DNA of 64,000 nt, from assembly GCF_012396235.1 (NCBI RefSeq), contig NZ_JAAXPA010000021.1:62001-126000 (forward strand). The letters run 5' to 3'. Numbering within the stretch: the stretch's first letter is position 1; each line of letters opens with the position of its first letter. The notes beneath the pieces were generated by a model, which saw only the letters and a program-made list of their open reading frames with translations, was not told where the DNA came from and searched no databases. Origin of the DNA: Rhodococcus opacus (GTDB lineage Bacteria; Actinomycetota; Actinomycetes; Mycobacteriales; Mycobacteriaceae). This document shows positions 8,065-20,611 of the stretch, in pieces. The position numbers were made by a program, and so were the translations under genes.

Positions 8065-8529
8065 ATGCACTGCCCGTTCTGCCGGCACCCCGATTCACGT
8101 GTGGTCGATTCGCGAGAAGCCGACGAAGGACAGGCCATCCGTCGCCGACGTTCGTGCCCCGAGTGTGGTCGCCGATTCACCACCGTCGAGACCGCCGTGT
8201 TGTCGGTGGTCAAGCGCAGTGGTGTCACCGAACCGTTCAGCCGGGAGAAGGTGGTGCGGGGTGTGCGCCGCGCCTGCCAGGGCCGGCAGGTAGACAACGA
8301 CGCACTGAATCTTCTTGCCCAACAGGTCGAGGACGCGGTCCGGGCGTCGGGCTCGGCGGAGATTCCGAGCAACGAGGTCGGCCTCGCCATTCTCGGTCCG
8401 CTTCGTGATCTCGACGAGGTGGCGTACCTGCGCTTCGCGTCGGTGTACCGGTCTTTCAGCTCCGCCGAGGACTTCGCCCGCGAGATCAAAGAGCTACGCG
8501 AACACCGCGAATCCCGAGACGAGGCCTGA
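8065..8529 (+). CDS. nrdR: Transcriptional repressor NrdR
   Basis: A 154-residue nucleotide-sensing repressor of ribonucleotide reductase genes. The N-terminal zinc ribbon has Cys3, Cys6, Cys31 and Cys34 (MHCPFC, then SCPECGRRF), and the ATP-cone domain follows from about residue 48 ([24 protein letters not shown]) to 138. AAGGA sits well before the ATG at 8065; longer in-frame starts upstream lack the conserved MHCPFC beginning. It follows the LysM SOS gene, the same order as in mycobacteria. No NrdR box was identified in this window, so its targets lie elsewhere. Confidence 0.96.
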   Translation: MHCPFCRHPDSRVVDSREADEGQAIRRRRSCPECGRRFTTVETAVLSVVKRSGVTEPFSREKVVRGVRRACQGRQVDNDALNLLAQQVEDAVRASGSAEIPSNEVGLAILGPLRDLDEVAYLRFASVYRSFSSAEDFAREIKELREHRESRDEA

Positions 8530-8532
8530 GCC

Positions 8533-8567
8533 TGCGCGTCAGCGCACCTTCTCCATGGCCTTGCGCG

Positions 8568-8585
<18 letters not shown>
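8533..8585. repeat. 29-bp tandem duplication covering the hrpA stop codon
   Basis: A 24-bp string beginning TGCGCGTCAGCGCACC occurs identically at 8533-8556 and 8562-8585, a 29-bp period. The second copy contains the hrpA stop codon and last codons; the first is an untranslated duplicate beyond the stop. Each copy holds a TGCGC/GCGCA hairpin with loop GTCA, so the array may double as a weak bidirectional terminator between nrdR and hrpA. Confidence 0.85.
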
Positions 8586-12455
<3,870 letters not shown>

Positions 12456-12525
12456 GCTGGACCCCAGCCTAGCCAACCCGGTGGATCGCCCTGTGCCGCG
12501 CCCGCCCGTGTGCGAATATCGGCGG

Positions 12526-13170
12526 ATGGACGCTGCCGTCGTCACGGACCTGCGAGGTCAGAGGATCGTTCGGGTTCTGCGGGCGGTCTTCGCCGCCTAC
12601 GGGCTGATCGCGTTGCTGTGGATTCCTCTCCGCAGCGCCGGCAGCGGCGACTTCTCACTGGCCAATTTCCTCAGCTACTTCACCATCGAGAGCAACATCC
12701 TCGCCGTCGTCGTCCTGTTCGTCGGCGCGATCCGGGATCCGCAGTCACGGGGTTGGCAGCTGTTCCGGGGTGCGACCACGCTGTACATGGTCATCACCGG
12801 AATCGTGTACGCGGTGCTGCTGGCGAACATCGACGTCATGCTGCAGGACGCCTGGATCAACACGGCCCTGCACCGTCTGCTGCCGCTCGTCCTGCTGCTG
12901 GACTGGGTGGTGGCCCCGTCCCGGGTGCGGATCTCCGAGGCGCAGAGCCTGAGCTGGCTGGTGTTCCCGGCCGTGTACGGCGCCTATTCCCTGATACGGG
13001 GTCCGATCGTCGACTGGTACCCGTACCCGTTCCTGGACCTCCGGCAGCAGGGGTACCTTCAGCTCGCCGTCACGGCGGTCGTGTTGTTGCTGGCGATGGC
13101 GTTGATGGCGTTCGCCGTCAACGCGGTGGGACGTCTCGGTGCGCGCCGGCGGTACGACGAGGATCGGTAG
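12526..13170 (+). CDS. Pr6Pr-family integral membrane protein
   Basis: A 214-residue membrane protein with about six hydrophobic segments. Characteristic stretches are FLSYFTIESNILAVVV, the conserved ALHRLLPLVLLLDWVV and WLVFPAVYGAYSLIRGP, as in bacterial Pr6Pr (FAR-17a/AIG1-like) proteins. Function is unknown. It diverges from hrpA (70 bp between starts). A GAATAT -10 seven bases before the ATG suggests a leaderless transcript, although a GGCGG run directly precedes the ATG. Confidence 0.8.
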   Translation: MDAAVVTDLRGQRIVRVLRAVFAAYGLIALLWIPLRSAGSGDFSLANFLSYFTIESNILAVVVLFVGAIRDPQSRGWQLFRGATTLYMVITGIVYAVLLANIDVMLQDAWINTALHRLLPLVLLLDWVVAPSRVRISEAQSLSWLVFPAVYGAYSLIRGPIVDWYPYPFLDLRQQGYLQLAVTAVVLLLAMALMAFAVNAVGRLGARRRYDEDR

Positions 13171-13268
13171 CGGCGAAGGTGCGCGCAGACGATTCGTCGA
13201 CCGCGCTATCCTCCACAACGACAGGCGTCCGCGCGATCATCCGTGACTTCGGCAACGGCTGGGAGACT

Positions 13269-14348
13269 ATGTTCGACGAGTTCGCAGGCGAGACCTTCGA
13301 CCTGCTCGGCCGCGACCGCGGCAGTGTCGTGGCCGCCGACGACGGTGTGCCGCTCGCGGTGCGCGAGGTGGGTCCGGCGTTCGCGCCCTTGACGGTGGTG
13401 TTCGTCCACGGCTTCTGCAACAGGATGACCGGGTGGCACTTCCAGCGGGTTCAGCTCGAGGAGGCGTGGGGCTCGACGATTCGCATGGTGTTCTTCGACC
13501 TGCGGGGGCACGGCGACTCCGGGGTGCCGCGGCGCGCCACCTGCACCATTCCGCATCTCGCGCAGGACGTCGACGCCGTGATCCGTGCGCTCGTGCCCGA
13601 GGGGCCGGTCGTGCTGGTCGGCCATTCGATGGGCGGTATGGCGGTCCTGTCGTACGTCGGACAGCATCCCGATCTGATCGGGTCCCGCATCGTCGGGGTG
13701 GGCCTGATCGCCACCGCGGCGGAGAAGCTGGGTGACGTGGGGCTCGCGCGGACCCTCAACACGCCGGTGGTTGCCGGATTCAGCACCGCAGCCCGCCACC
13801 TGCCCCGGGTCGTCCAGAGCGGTCGCGGCGCGAGCAAGAGGGTGCTGGCGCCGATCCTGAGGTCGGCGTCGTTCGGTGACCGCAGCATCAGCCCGGCGAT
13901 CATGTGGCACTCCGAGCAGATGATCAACGACACGTCCCTCAAGACGCTCGTCGACTTCCTGCCGTCGTTCAAGAATCACGACGAGACGGCGGCGGTGCCG
14001 TTGCTCGCACCCATCGAGACGCTGGTGGTGTGCGGCGACCGCGACCTCCTGACCCCCTTCCGGTATTCGAAGGCGATCGCCGGGCATCTGCCCGACGCGG
14101 AACTGGTGAAGGTCCCCGGTGCGGGGCACATGGTGCAGTTGGAGCGCGCAGAGCTCGTCTCGGACGCGATCGATCGTCTCCTGACCCGTTCGGTCGAAAC
14201 CCTTCCCACGCCGAGTGCCTGGAGTGAGTGGGTCCGGGTGGCGACGGATTACGTGGACCACGCACGGCACTGGGTCGCCCACGGCGGGCCCGCCGCCTGG
14301 TGGCGAGGGCTACGTGGTCGTCCCGTCGTCGGCCCCACGTTCCGGTAA
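13269..14348 (+). CDS. Alpha/beta-fold hydrolase
   Basis: A 359-residue alpha/beta hydrolase. The oxyanion region VVFVHGFCNRMTGWH, the nucleophile elbow GHSMGG (Ser120), the acid residue in CGDRDLLTP and the catalytic His in PGAGHMVQLE are all present, so it should be active as an esterase, lipase or similar enzyme. The C-terminus carries an extra Trp-rich tail. A GGGAG element precedes the ATG at 13269. Its last 39 bases overlap the convergent VOC gene. The substrate cannot be inferred. Confidence 0.88.
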   Translation: MFDEFAGETFDLLGRDRGSVVAADDGVPLAVREVGPAFAPLTVVFVHGFCNRMTGWHFQRVQLEEAWGSTIRMVFFDLRGHGDSGVPRRATCTIPHLAQDVDAVIRALVPEGPVVLVGHSMGGMAVLSYVGQHPDLIGSRIVGVGLIATAAEKLGDVGLARTLNTPVVAGFSTAARHLPRVVQSGRGASKRVLAPILRSASFGDRSISPAIMWHSEQMINDTSLKTLVDFLPSFKNHDETAAVPLLAPIETLVVCGDRDLLTPFRYSKAIAGHLPDAELVKVPGAGHMVQLERAELVSDAIDRLLTRSVETLPTPSAWSEWVRVATDYVDHARHWVAHGGPAAWWRGLRGRPVVGPTFR

Positions 14349-14693
14349 CACGCAGAATTCGTTGCCCTCGGGGTCTGCGAGGACCACCCAGGGAACATTC
14401 GGGGCGTCGCTCAGCCGGCGTGCGCCGAGCGAGAGGAGCCGCCGGACCTCCTCGTCGCGGGTACCGGACGACGGCGCGATGTCGAGGTGCAGGCGGTTCT
14501 TCCCGGACTTCGGGTCGTCGACGGGCTGGAACACCAGTGACGGGGACCCCGGTGCGTTCGATTCGACGTACTCGAGCCCGTACGAGTCCTTCCAGCGGCG
14601 GGTCGACGGATAGCCCAGGGCGTCGCACCAGAATCGTGACAGTGTTTCCGCGTCACGGCAGTCGACGGCGATGGCGATGATTCGGTTGGTCAT
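14310..14693 (-). CDS. VOC-superfamily (glyoxalase/bleomycin-resistance-like) protein
   Basis: A 127-residue single vicinal-oxygen-chelate domain: IIAIAVDCRDAETLSRFWCDALGY at the start, KNRLHLDIAP in the middle and VLADPEGNEFCVLPE at the end, the typical paired beta-alpha-beta-beta-beta modules with His and Glu metal-ligand positions. Such short proteins are often annotated glyoxalase-like without known substrate. The start chosen is MTNRII at 14693. It converges on and overlaps the preceding hydrolase. Confidence 0.85.
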   Translation of the reverse strand: MTNRIIAIAVDCRDAETLSRFWCDALGYPSTRRWKDSYGLEYVESNAPGSPSLVFQPVDDPKSGKNRLHLDIAPSSGTRDEEVRRLLSLGARRLSDAPNVPWVVLADPEGNEFCVLPERGADDGTTT

Positions 14694-14850
14694 GGGTTGC
14701 GGATACCCGCGCCACGGTGGTCGCACACTGTCACGGGGACGGCTCGGGCGCGCCTCCGTGGCGTGTCTGTAACCGGCAAACGCGCGACAACACGTGCCAC
14801 TCGGGCCACAATGAGTGAACGCGAAACCGGCCCGAGGAGACGGGATCACC

Positions 14851-16215
14851 ATGGCATCTGCGAGTTCGTCAGCCGAGCAGGAAACCCTCCCACCAGGTGT
14901 TCTCCGTCGCGCGATCGCGGCGTCGGCGATGGGTAACGCCACCGAATGGTTCGACTACGGCGTCTACGCGTTCACCGTGTCGTACATCTCGGCCACGTTC
15001 TTTCCCGGCGACACCGGTTCGGCCACCTTGTACGCCCTGCTCGTGTTCGCGGTGTCGTTCGTCGTGCGACCGCTCGGCGGCCTCGTGTGGGGTCCGCTGG
15101 GTGACCGGCTCGGACGCCGCCAGGTTCTGGCACTGACGATCATCCTGATGGCGGGTGCGACGTTCTGCGTGGGCCTCGTGCCGGGATACGACGTCATCGG
15201 TTTCTGGGCGCCCCTGCTGCTGGTGCTGCTGCGCATGATCCAGGGCTTCTCGACGGGCGGCGAATACGGCGGCGCGGCAACGTTCATGGCCGAGTACTCG
15301 CCGGACCGCAAGCGCGGTTTCTGCGGAAGTTTTCTCGAGTTCGGCACGCTCGGCGGGTATGCGCTGGGTGCGATCGTGGTCCTGGCGGTGGAGTTGTTCT
15401 CCAGCGATCCGTTCATGTCCACCTGGGGCTGGCGTATCCCGTTCCTGATCGCCGGACCGATGGGTCTGATCGGCCTCTACCTGCGGACCAAGCTCGAGGA
15501 GACACCCGTGTTCCGGGAACTGGACGCGGAGGGCGAGGTGGAGTCGACGCCGACCCACGAGTTCAAGGATCTGGTGACCGAGTACTGGAAGCCGTTGCTG
15601 CTGCTCGGCGGCCTCGTCATCGCGTTGAACGTCACCAATTACACCCTGCTCAGTTACATGCCGACATATCTGGAGACACAGATCGGCCTGACGTCCACCG
15701 CGTCGCTGTCCCTGTTCATCGTCGGGCAGCTCGTGATGATGGCCGTCATTCCGTTCGCCGGCGGGTTGTCGGACCGAGTGGGCCGAAAACCGTTGTGGTA
15801 CGGCTCGCTCGTGGGATTGATCGTGCTCGCCGTCCCGATGTACCTGCTGATGCGTCAGGGTTTCGGATGGGCGATCCTCGCGTTCGCGGTGCTCGGGTTG
15901 CTGTACGTCCTGCAGCTGTCCACGATTTCGGCGACGTTCCCGGCCATGTTCCCGACGCACGTGCGGTTCGCGGGTTTCGCCATCGCGTACAACGTGTCGA
16001 CGTCGTTGTTCGGTGGCACCGCACCCGCGGTCAACGAACTGCTCATCGAATGGACCGGCAACACGCTGATGCCGGCGTTCTACATGATGGCCGCGTGCGC
16101 AATCGGCCTCGTTGCGCTGTACTTCGTGGCCGAGACGGCGGGCGCGTCCATCCGTGGTCGCGGGATACCGGGAATCGACACGGAGCCACACCCCACCGCC
16201 CTGGCGGAGAAGTGA
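14851..16215 (+). CDS. MFS transporter, metabolite:H+ symporter type (ProP-like)
   Basis: A 454-residue 12-helix major facilitator of the MHS branch. Signatures are GNATEWFDYGVYAF at the first helix, RPLGGLVWGPLGDRLGRR between helices 2 and 3, and LIQGFSTGGEYGGAATFMAEY-type residues in helix 4. MHS members carry proline/betaine, citrate, alpha-ketoglutarate or aromatic acids; the acidic loop after helix 6 and overall similarity favour a ProP-like osmolyte or organic-acid symporter. GAGGAG lies 11 bases before the ATG; a GTG twelve codons upstream is an alternative. Confidence 0.88.
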   Translation: MASASSSAEQETLPPGVLRRAIAASAMGNATEWFDYGVYAFTVSYISATFFPGDTGSATLYALLVFAVSFVVRPLGGLVWGPLGDRLGRRQVLALTIILMAGATFCVGLVPGYDVIGFWAPLLLVLLRMIQGFSTGGEYGGAATFMAEYSPDRKRGFCGSFLEFGTLGGYALGAIVVLAVELFSSDPFMSTWGWRIPFLIAGPMGLIGLYLRTKLEETPVFRELDAEGEVESTPTHEFKDLVTEYWKPLLLLGGLVIALNVTNYTLLSYMPTYLETQIGLTSTASLSLFIVGQLVMMAVIPFAGGLSDRVGRKPLWYGSLVGLIVLAVPMYLLMRQGFGWAILAFAVLGLLYVLQLSTISATFPAMFPTHVRFAGFAIAYNVSTSLFGGTAPAVNELLIEWTGNTLMPAFYMMAACAIGLVALYFVAETAGASIRGRGIPGIDTEPHPTALAEK

Positions 16216-16230
16216 CGCGTGTGGGTGTGC

Positions 16231-16248
16231 CCCTGACGCCTGTCAGGG
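16231..16248. terminator. Hairpin at the convergent MFS/antiporter junction
   Basis: CCCTGAC and GTCAGGG form a 7-bp stem with a 4-nt loop, 16 bases after the MFS stop. It includes the stop codon of the antiporter reading frame on the other strand. Probably a short bidirectional terminator. Confidence 0.4.
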
Positions 16249-17383
16249 CGCGCCGAACCCCCGACGTGCCGCCATCGCGCCGGCGAATGTGGTGGAAGCG
16301 ATGGTGACCAGCGCGCCGAGGATCAGTGCCGAAGGCTCGCCTGGGCCCAGGAGATGCGATTGCGTACCGATCGCCGCCGCGGCCACGGGCACGCCGAGTT
16401 GAGCGGCGGCCAATACGCCGAGGGGCAGCGGCACACCGACCAGCCGTGTCAGGCAGTGGACGAGAACGGCAGCGAGGCCGAGCGCAACGCCGAGCAGTAT
16501 CAAGGAGGGGTCCGCCCCGAGGTCCCGGACATTCAAGGATGCGCCGAGCCAGACGAAGAACGGGCCCGAAGAATCCTTCGGTGATCGAGAACAGCTGCTT
16601 GGCCAGGCGTCGCGGCTCGCCCACTGCCGCGATCACCAGTCCGAGTGCGAAACCGGCGAGCATGATCGACACGTGGGAGTGAACGGCCAACGCCGCCAGG
16701 AGACACAGGACCCCGAGATTGATCCGCAGTTCCAGTGCGAAGCCGCGTTCCTTGGACTCGTGATGCAAGCTGTGAAGCCAGCCGCGTTTGTCACTCGCAC
16801 GGAGGACCGCGTAGAAGACGGCGGTCGCCCCCGTCACGGCTACCGCGCCTGCTGCGGCGCGTGGGGCCTGCGCCGGATCGATCACGAGCGGCAGAGCGAC
16901 GATGCACGCGATGTCCGCAACCGCGACCTGGGCTACGGTCTGCACGATCGGTGTGCCCTCGAGCCCGAGCGAGTCGATCAGGGGTAGGACGAGCGCTGCG
17001 GACGACGACGCGATGAGGACCGCGTACAGAGCGGCGTGGCCGGTACCGAATGCCTGAGCGATCCCGAACCCTGCCAGGGTGGCACCGACACCGACGAGAA
17101 CAGCCCGAACCACGCCTTTCGCGAGCGCAGGCCGGATGCGTGCGTCCCGGATCGGCACATGTGTGCCGGCCACGAACATGACGAGTGCGAAGCCGATGTC
17201 CGCGAGGAAAGTGAAGGTGGGATCGCCGGGATCGAGTATGCGCAAACCCGTAAAGCCGAGGAGGATTCCGGCAAGCAACTCGCCGAGAACGACCGGTAGA
17301 TGCCAGGTCCGGCGACTCGCGAGCACGGGGCCGGCCAAGGCTGCGGCGGAGATCAGCGCGAGTACTTCGAAGGACATGCGCAT
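16243..17383 (-). pseudogene. CPA2-type cation/proton antiporter, interrupted by a -1 frameshift
   Basis: The first part (from ATG 17383 to about 16562) encodes a monovalent cation:proton antiporter: LPVVLGELLAGILLGFTGL, FALVMFVAGTHVPI, SSSAALVLPLIDSLG, up to LFSITEGFFGPV. The sequel FVWLGASLNVRDLGADPSLI is in another frame and continues through the remaining helices to the TGA at 16243-16245. Adding one base near 16554-16562 restores a continuous protein of about 379 residues, the usual membrane-domain length for this family. Unrepaired, the first frame runs on into an Arg-rich tail antisense to the MFS gene. It is either a real pseudogene, a strain mutation or a sequencing error. No regulatory TrkA domain is visible. 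Confidence 0.75.
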
Positions 17384-17600
17384 GTCAGTTCGGTGCAGTC
17401 GAGCTCGACGGCCGGCACGGGGTCTTCCAGTTCTCGCGACATCTCGCTCCGGGCATGGAGAGATTGTGCCTGCCGGAGCCCGCGGTCCGACTCCGACCGA
17501 GGCAAGGAGGTTGGGCCGACCAGTCGAGGGACGCGTGAGTCGGGCGAGGGGATTCCCAGGCCACATGGCATAGTCGGCTCGGGGCGGGTTTCACGAAGGG

Positions 17601-18833
17601 ATGAGCATGGCGTCGGCACTGTGGCACGGATTCGCGGACATGGGCGCGGTGGAACAGAAGGGGCCCTTCGTGGTGTCCCGCGGCGAGGGCGCCTACATCT
17701 GGGACGACCGCGGCAACCGTTACCTCGACGCGACGGCCGGGCTGTGGTTCACCAACGTGGGGCACGGCCGTGCGGAGATCGCGGACGCCGTCGCGCAGCA
17801 GTTGCGGACCGTGGCCCATTTCTCGAACTTCGGCGACTTCGTTCCCGAGACCACCGCGACCCTGGCCGATCGTCTCGCGACCATCGCGCCGGTGCCGGGC
17901 AGCAAGATCTTCTTCACGTCCGGTGGTTCGGATTCCGTGGACACGGCGGCCAAGCTCGCCCGCCGCTACTGGCATGAGATGGGCAAGCCGTCCAAGACGA
18001 TCGTGGTCGGCCGCCAAAAGGCCTATCACGGGATGCACGTGGCGGGCACCGCCCTGGCGGGAATTCCCGCCAACCGCGAGGGTTACGGCGAGTTGATGGC
18101 CGACGCCGCCACGGTCGCCTGGAACGACGCGAAGGGCCTGCTCGAGCTGATCGAGAAGATCGGCGCCGACACGATCGCCGCGTTCTTCTGCGAACCCGTC
18201 ATCGGTGCGGGCGGCGTCTACCTGCCGCCGGAGGGCTACCTCGCGGAGGTCCGCGACATCTGCCGCGAGCACGACATCCTGTTCGTCGTCGACGAAGTGG
18301 TCACGGGATTCGGTCGCATCGGCGGCGAGTGGTTCGCGTCGACGCGATTCGACCTGCAGCCCGACATGATGACGACGGCAAAGGGTCTCACCTCCGGATA
18401 CGTCCCGATGGGGGCGGTGTTCATCGCCCCGCGTGTGGCCGAGCCGTTCTACGCCGGCGGGATCTGGTGGCGGCACGGCTACACCTACGGTGGGCACGCG
18501 GGTGCCGCCGCGGCTGCTCTCGCCAACCTCGACATCATCGAGCGCGAGAACCTGCTGGCAGAGTCGAAGCGGCTCGAGTCGTCACTGCACGAGCACCTCG
18601 CGCCCCTCGCCGACCACCCGCGGGTCGAGGAAGTGCGCAGCGGTCTCGGTGCGGTCGCGGCGGTGCAGCTGGCCGATCCGGCGGAAGCGCTCCCGTTCGT
18701 GAACACGTTGCGCGAACACGGGATCTCGGGGCGCGCCGCCGGTCAGGGTGCCATGCAGATCTCGCCGGCGTTCGTGATGACGGACGAGCAGGTCGCTCAG
18801 CTCGCGGACGGAATCCGCCGGGCCCTGGGCTGA
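17601..18833 (+). CDS. Class III PLP-dependent aminotransferase
   Basis: A 410-residue omega-type (class III) aminotransferase: GEGAYIWDDRGNRYLDATAGLW at the N-terminus, FTSGGSDSVDTAAKLAR for cofactor phosphate binding, FVVDEVVTGFGRIG with the PLP-pyridine Asp, and AKGLTSGYVPMGAV with the Schiff-base Lys (about residue 261). Substrates in this class include beta-alanine, polyamines and diamines; nothing nearby narrows it. The reading frame begins ATGAGCATG; the second ATG (17607) has GAAGGG at a better spacing and may be the true start. Its last 37 bases overlap the convergent small gene. Confidence 0.92.
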   Translation: MSMASALWHGFADMGAVEQKGPFVVSRGEGAYIWDDRGNRYLDATAGLWFTNVGHGRAEIADAVAQQLRTVAHFSNFGDFVPETTATLADRLATIAPVPGSKIFFTSGGSDSVDTAAKLARRYWHEMGKPSKTIVVGRQKAYHGMHVAGTALAGIPANREGYGELMADAATVAWNDAKGLLELIEKIGADTIAAFFCEPVIGAGGVYLPPEGYLAEVRDICREHDILFVVDEVVTGFGRIGGEWFASTRFDLQPDMMTTAKGLTSGYVPMGAVFIAPRVAEPFYAGGIWWRHGYTYGGHAGAAAAALANLDIIERENLLAESKRLESSLHEHLAPLADHPRVEEVRSGLGAVAAVQLADPAEALPFVNTLREHGISGRAAGQGAMQISPAFVMTDEQVAQLADGIRRALG

Positions 18834-19099
18834 TCGGTCCCGGTGCCCCGCCTGCGGAGGCGGCGCAGGGCACCGGTGACCCGGTCCCGCCAGGTGGGCG
18901 GGGTCAGGTCGATCTCCTTCTGCCCGTCGTGCACCGCGTACGCGCGGGTGTAGCGCTCGTGGAGACGCGCCCGGACCTCGTCGGGCGTGTACGCCTTGCG
19001 TTGCCGATCCGCGCGCACCGCGACGACCCCGGTCGCGGCGACACCCACCACACCGGCGAGTCCGAGAAGTTTCCACCATTGCCTGCCACGGGGTCGCAT
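18797..19099 (-). CDS. Small single-pass membrane protein of unknown function
   Basis: One hundred residues: a short basic head, one hydrophobic segment (about 11-28, LLGLAGVVGVAATGVVAV), then a charged, helical cytoplasmic-looking region (YTPDEVRARLHERY) and an Arg-rich tail. I do not recognise the family. Evidence that it is real is the clean transmembrane/charged architecture and the position divergent from the next gene with only 18 bases between the two ATGs. The 3' end overlaps the aminotransferase. Confidence 0.6.
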   Translation of the reverse strand: MRPRGRQWWKLLGLAGVVGVAATGVVAVRADRQRKAYTPDEVRARLHERYTRAYAVHDGQKEIDLTPPTWRDRVTGALRRLRRRGTGTDQPRARRIPSAS

Positions 19100-19117
19100 C
19101 CTTCTAGGCTAGGGCCC

Positions 19118-19834
19118 ATGGACGCGCCACGGCACACGGACGCACGACGACACGGCTCCACCATCGACCTCGACACCGCGGTCGAGGTCACCCGCACCGG
19201 CGACATCTGGATCTTCCGCGGAGAGTCTCCGGCCGACAGGGCCATTCAGACGCTGACGAACAGTCCGGTCAACCACGTCGGCATGTCGGTGGTCCTCGAG
19301 GACCTGCCGCCGCTGATGTGGCACGCCGAGCTGGGGCATTCGCTGCAGGACATGTGGACGGGACGCTTCCAGCGCGGTGTGCAACTCCACGACCTGCGCG
19401 CCGCCGTCCAGGTGTGGGGTGCGCGGTACGGGCAGCGGGGATGGCTGCGCCAACTCGCCGAACCCGCGACGTCGCAGCAGGAGGACGCGTTGCTGCGGAC
19501 GATCGCACGGCTCGACGGAACCCCGTTCCCGTCCACCGCGAAACTTGCGTCACGGTGGTTCGGCGGGCGCCTTCCCCGGACGGGGCGCCGGCAGAAGAAA
19601 TCGGGCGGCCTCGAAAGTGCCTATTGCGCCGAGGTGGTTGCACAGACGTACGAGGAGATGGGTCTGATCAGCGGGCGCAGGCGCACCAACTGGTACGACC
19701 CCGGCAAGTTCTGGAGCGGCGACAGGCTTCCCCTCGCTCCCGGTGTGACGCTGGGCCGGGAGATCGAGGTGACTCTGAGCGAAGCCGACCTCACCGCGGG
19801 GCGAGGTCGGCGGCCGTCGTCAGAGGGTGCGTGA
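19118..19834 (+). CDS. YiiX/LRAT-like permuted NlpC/P60 cysteine hydrolase
   Basis: A 238-residue protein. The N-terminal part has GDIWIFRGESPADRAIQTLT followed by NHVGMSVVLE (catalytic His), and the C-terminal part has ESAYCAEVVAQTYEEMG (catalytic Cys). This His-before-Cys order is the circularly permuted NlpC/P60 arrangement seen in YiiX and LRAT-type enzymes, which act on lipid amides/esters or cell-wall amides. No signal peptide is visible, so a cytoplasmic or membrane-peripheral lipid substrate is more likely than peptidoglycan. A TAGGCT -10 seven bases before the ATG suggests a leaderless message. Confidence 0.75.
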   Translation: MDAPRHTDARRHGSTIDLDTAVEVTRTGDIWIFRGESPADRAIQTLTNSPVNHVGMSVVLEDLPPLMWHAELGHSLQDMWTGRFQRGVQLHDLRAAVQVWGARYGQRGWLRQLAEPATSQQEDALLRTIARLDGTPFPSTAKLASRWFGGRLPRTGRRQKKSGGLESAYCAEVVAQTYEEMGLISGRRRTNWYDPGKFWSGDRLPLAPGVTLGREIEVTLSEADLTAGRGRRPSSEGA

Positions 19835-20500
19835 CTTCTCGGGGTGGACTCGTCCGCCGACCTCGATCCAGCCGGCGGGATCGTAGGTGGTGCGCAGTTC
19901 GGATCCCTTGCCCTGGGTGATCAGGAGGGCGTGCCGGAGGTGCGCGGTGATCCGGACGGCCGCGGCACCGGTGGCCTCGTCCTCGGTGATGCCCATGTCC
20001 GGGGCGAACATTCGCGACCGGATCGAGTGCTCGACCTTGTCGGTCCAGGCCCACAGATAATGGTGTCCGGAACCGAACTTCTTCGGGTCCGCAGACTGAA
20101 CCTCGCGCACGCTGTTCATGGGGTACAGCGAGAACTCGGGCGCCCACTCCGGCCGGGCCCGCACCCAGGTGAAGGCGCCGGAACGGCGGGTGGCGACCGG
20201 GCCCGCGGGCACGTCGAGTGTGGTGACCGCGGCGCCGCGCTCGTGCAGCCACCAGGACAGTCCGACCGTGGGGTGTCCGGCGAAGGGCAGTTCGGTGGTG
20301 GGGGTGAAGATCTGGGCGCGCGCGTGCTCGTCGCCGGGTCCGGGCACGTCGACGAAGATCGTCTCGCTGTATCCGAGTGCGGCGGCGACGGACTGCCGGT
20401 TTTCGGGCGGGACGGCCGAGGAGTCGACGATGCCGAGCGGATTGCCGTGGCGTCCTTTGTCGTCGGTGAACACCCGGACGACATCTACGTGGATGGGCAT
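19820..20500 (-). CDS. PhzF-family isomerase/epimerase-like protein
   Basis: A 226-residue PhzF/DapF-fold protein: HVDVVRVFTDDKGRHGNPLGIV at the start, SETIFVD, then the core FTPTTELPFAGHPTVG, and EDEATGAAAVRITAHL near the end. The family includes phenazine biosynthesis PhzF and many unassigned enzymes; the length is short for PhzF (about 280). Here the gene stands apart from any biosynthetic cluster and corresponds by context to mycobacterial Rv2716. TAGGGT lies six bases before the ATG, with no ribosome binding site, suggesting leaderless transcription. It overlaps the previous gene by 15 bases tail to tail. Confidence 0.88.
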   Translation of the reverse strand: MPIHVDVVRVFTDDKGRHGNPLGIVDSSAVPPENRQSVAAALGYSETIFVDVPGPGDEHARAQIFTPTTELPFAGHPTVGLSWWLHERGAAVTTLDVPAGPVATRRSGAFTWVRARPEWAPEFSLYPMNSVREVQSADPKKFGSGHHYLWAWTDKVEHSIRSRMFAPDMGITEDEATGAAAVRITAHLRHALLITQGKGSELRTTYDPAGWIEVGGRVHPEKSRTL

Positions 20501-20611
20501 TGACGCACCCTATCGCTCGTCGACCTCGAGGCAGTGCCTCGACGGTGGGAGAGTTCGCCACCGGCCCCGGGTTCAAAGGCAGAGGTGATGGATAACGCTA
20601 GGCTGATAGGC

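Noticed and set aside
16043-16242. Continuation of the antiporter first frame as a long Arg-rich tail
   Set aside because: It is antisense to the MFS gene and unlike any antiporter; the other frame carries the true C-terminal helices.
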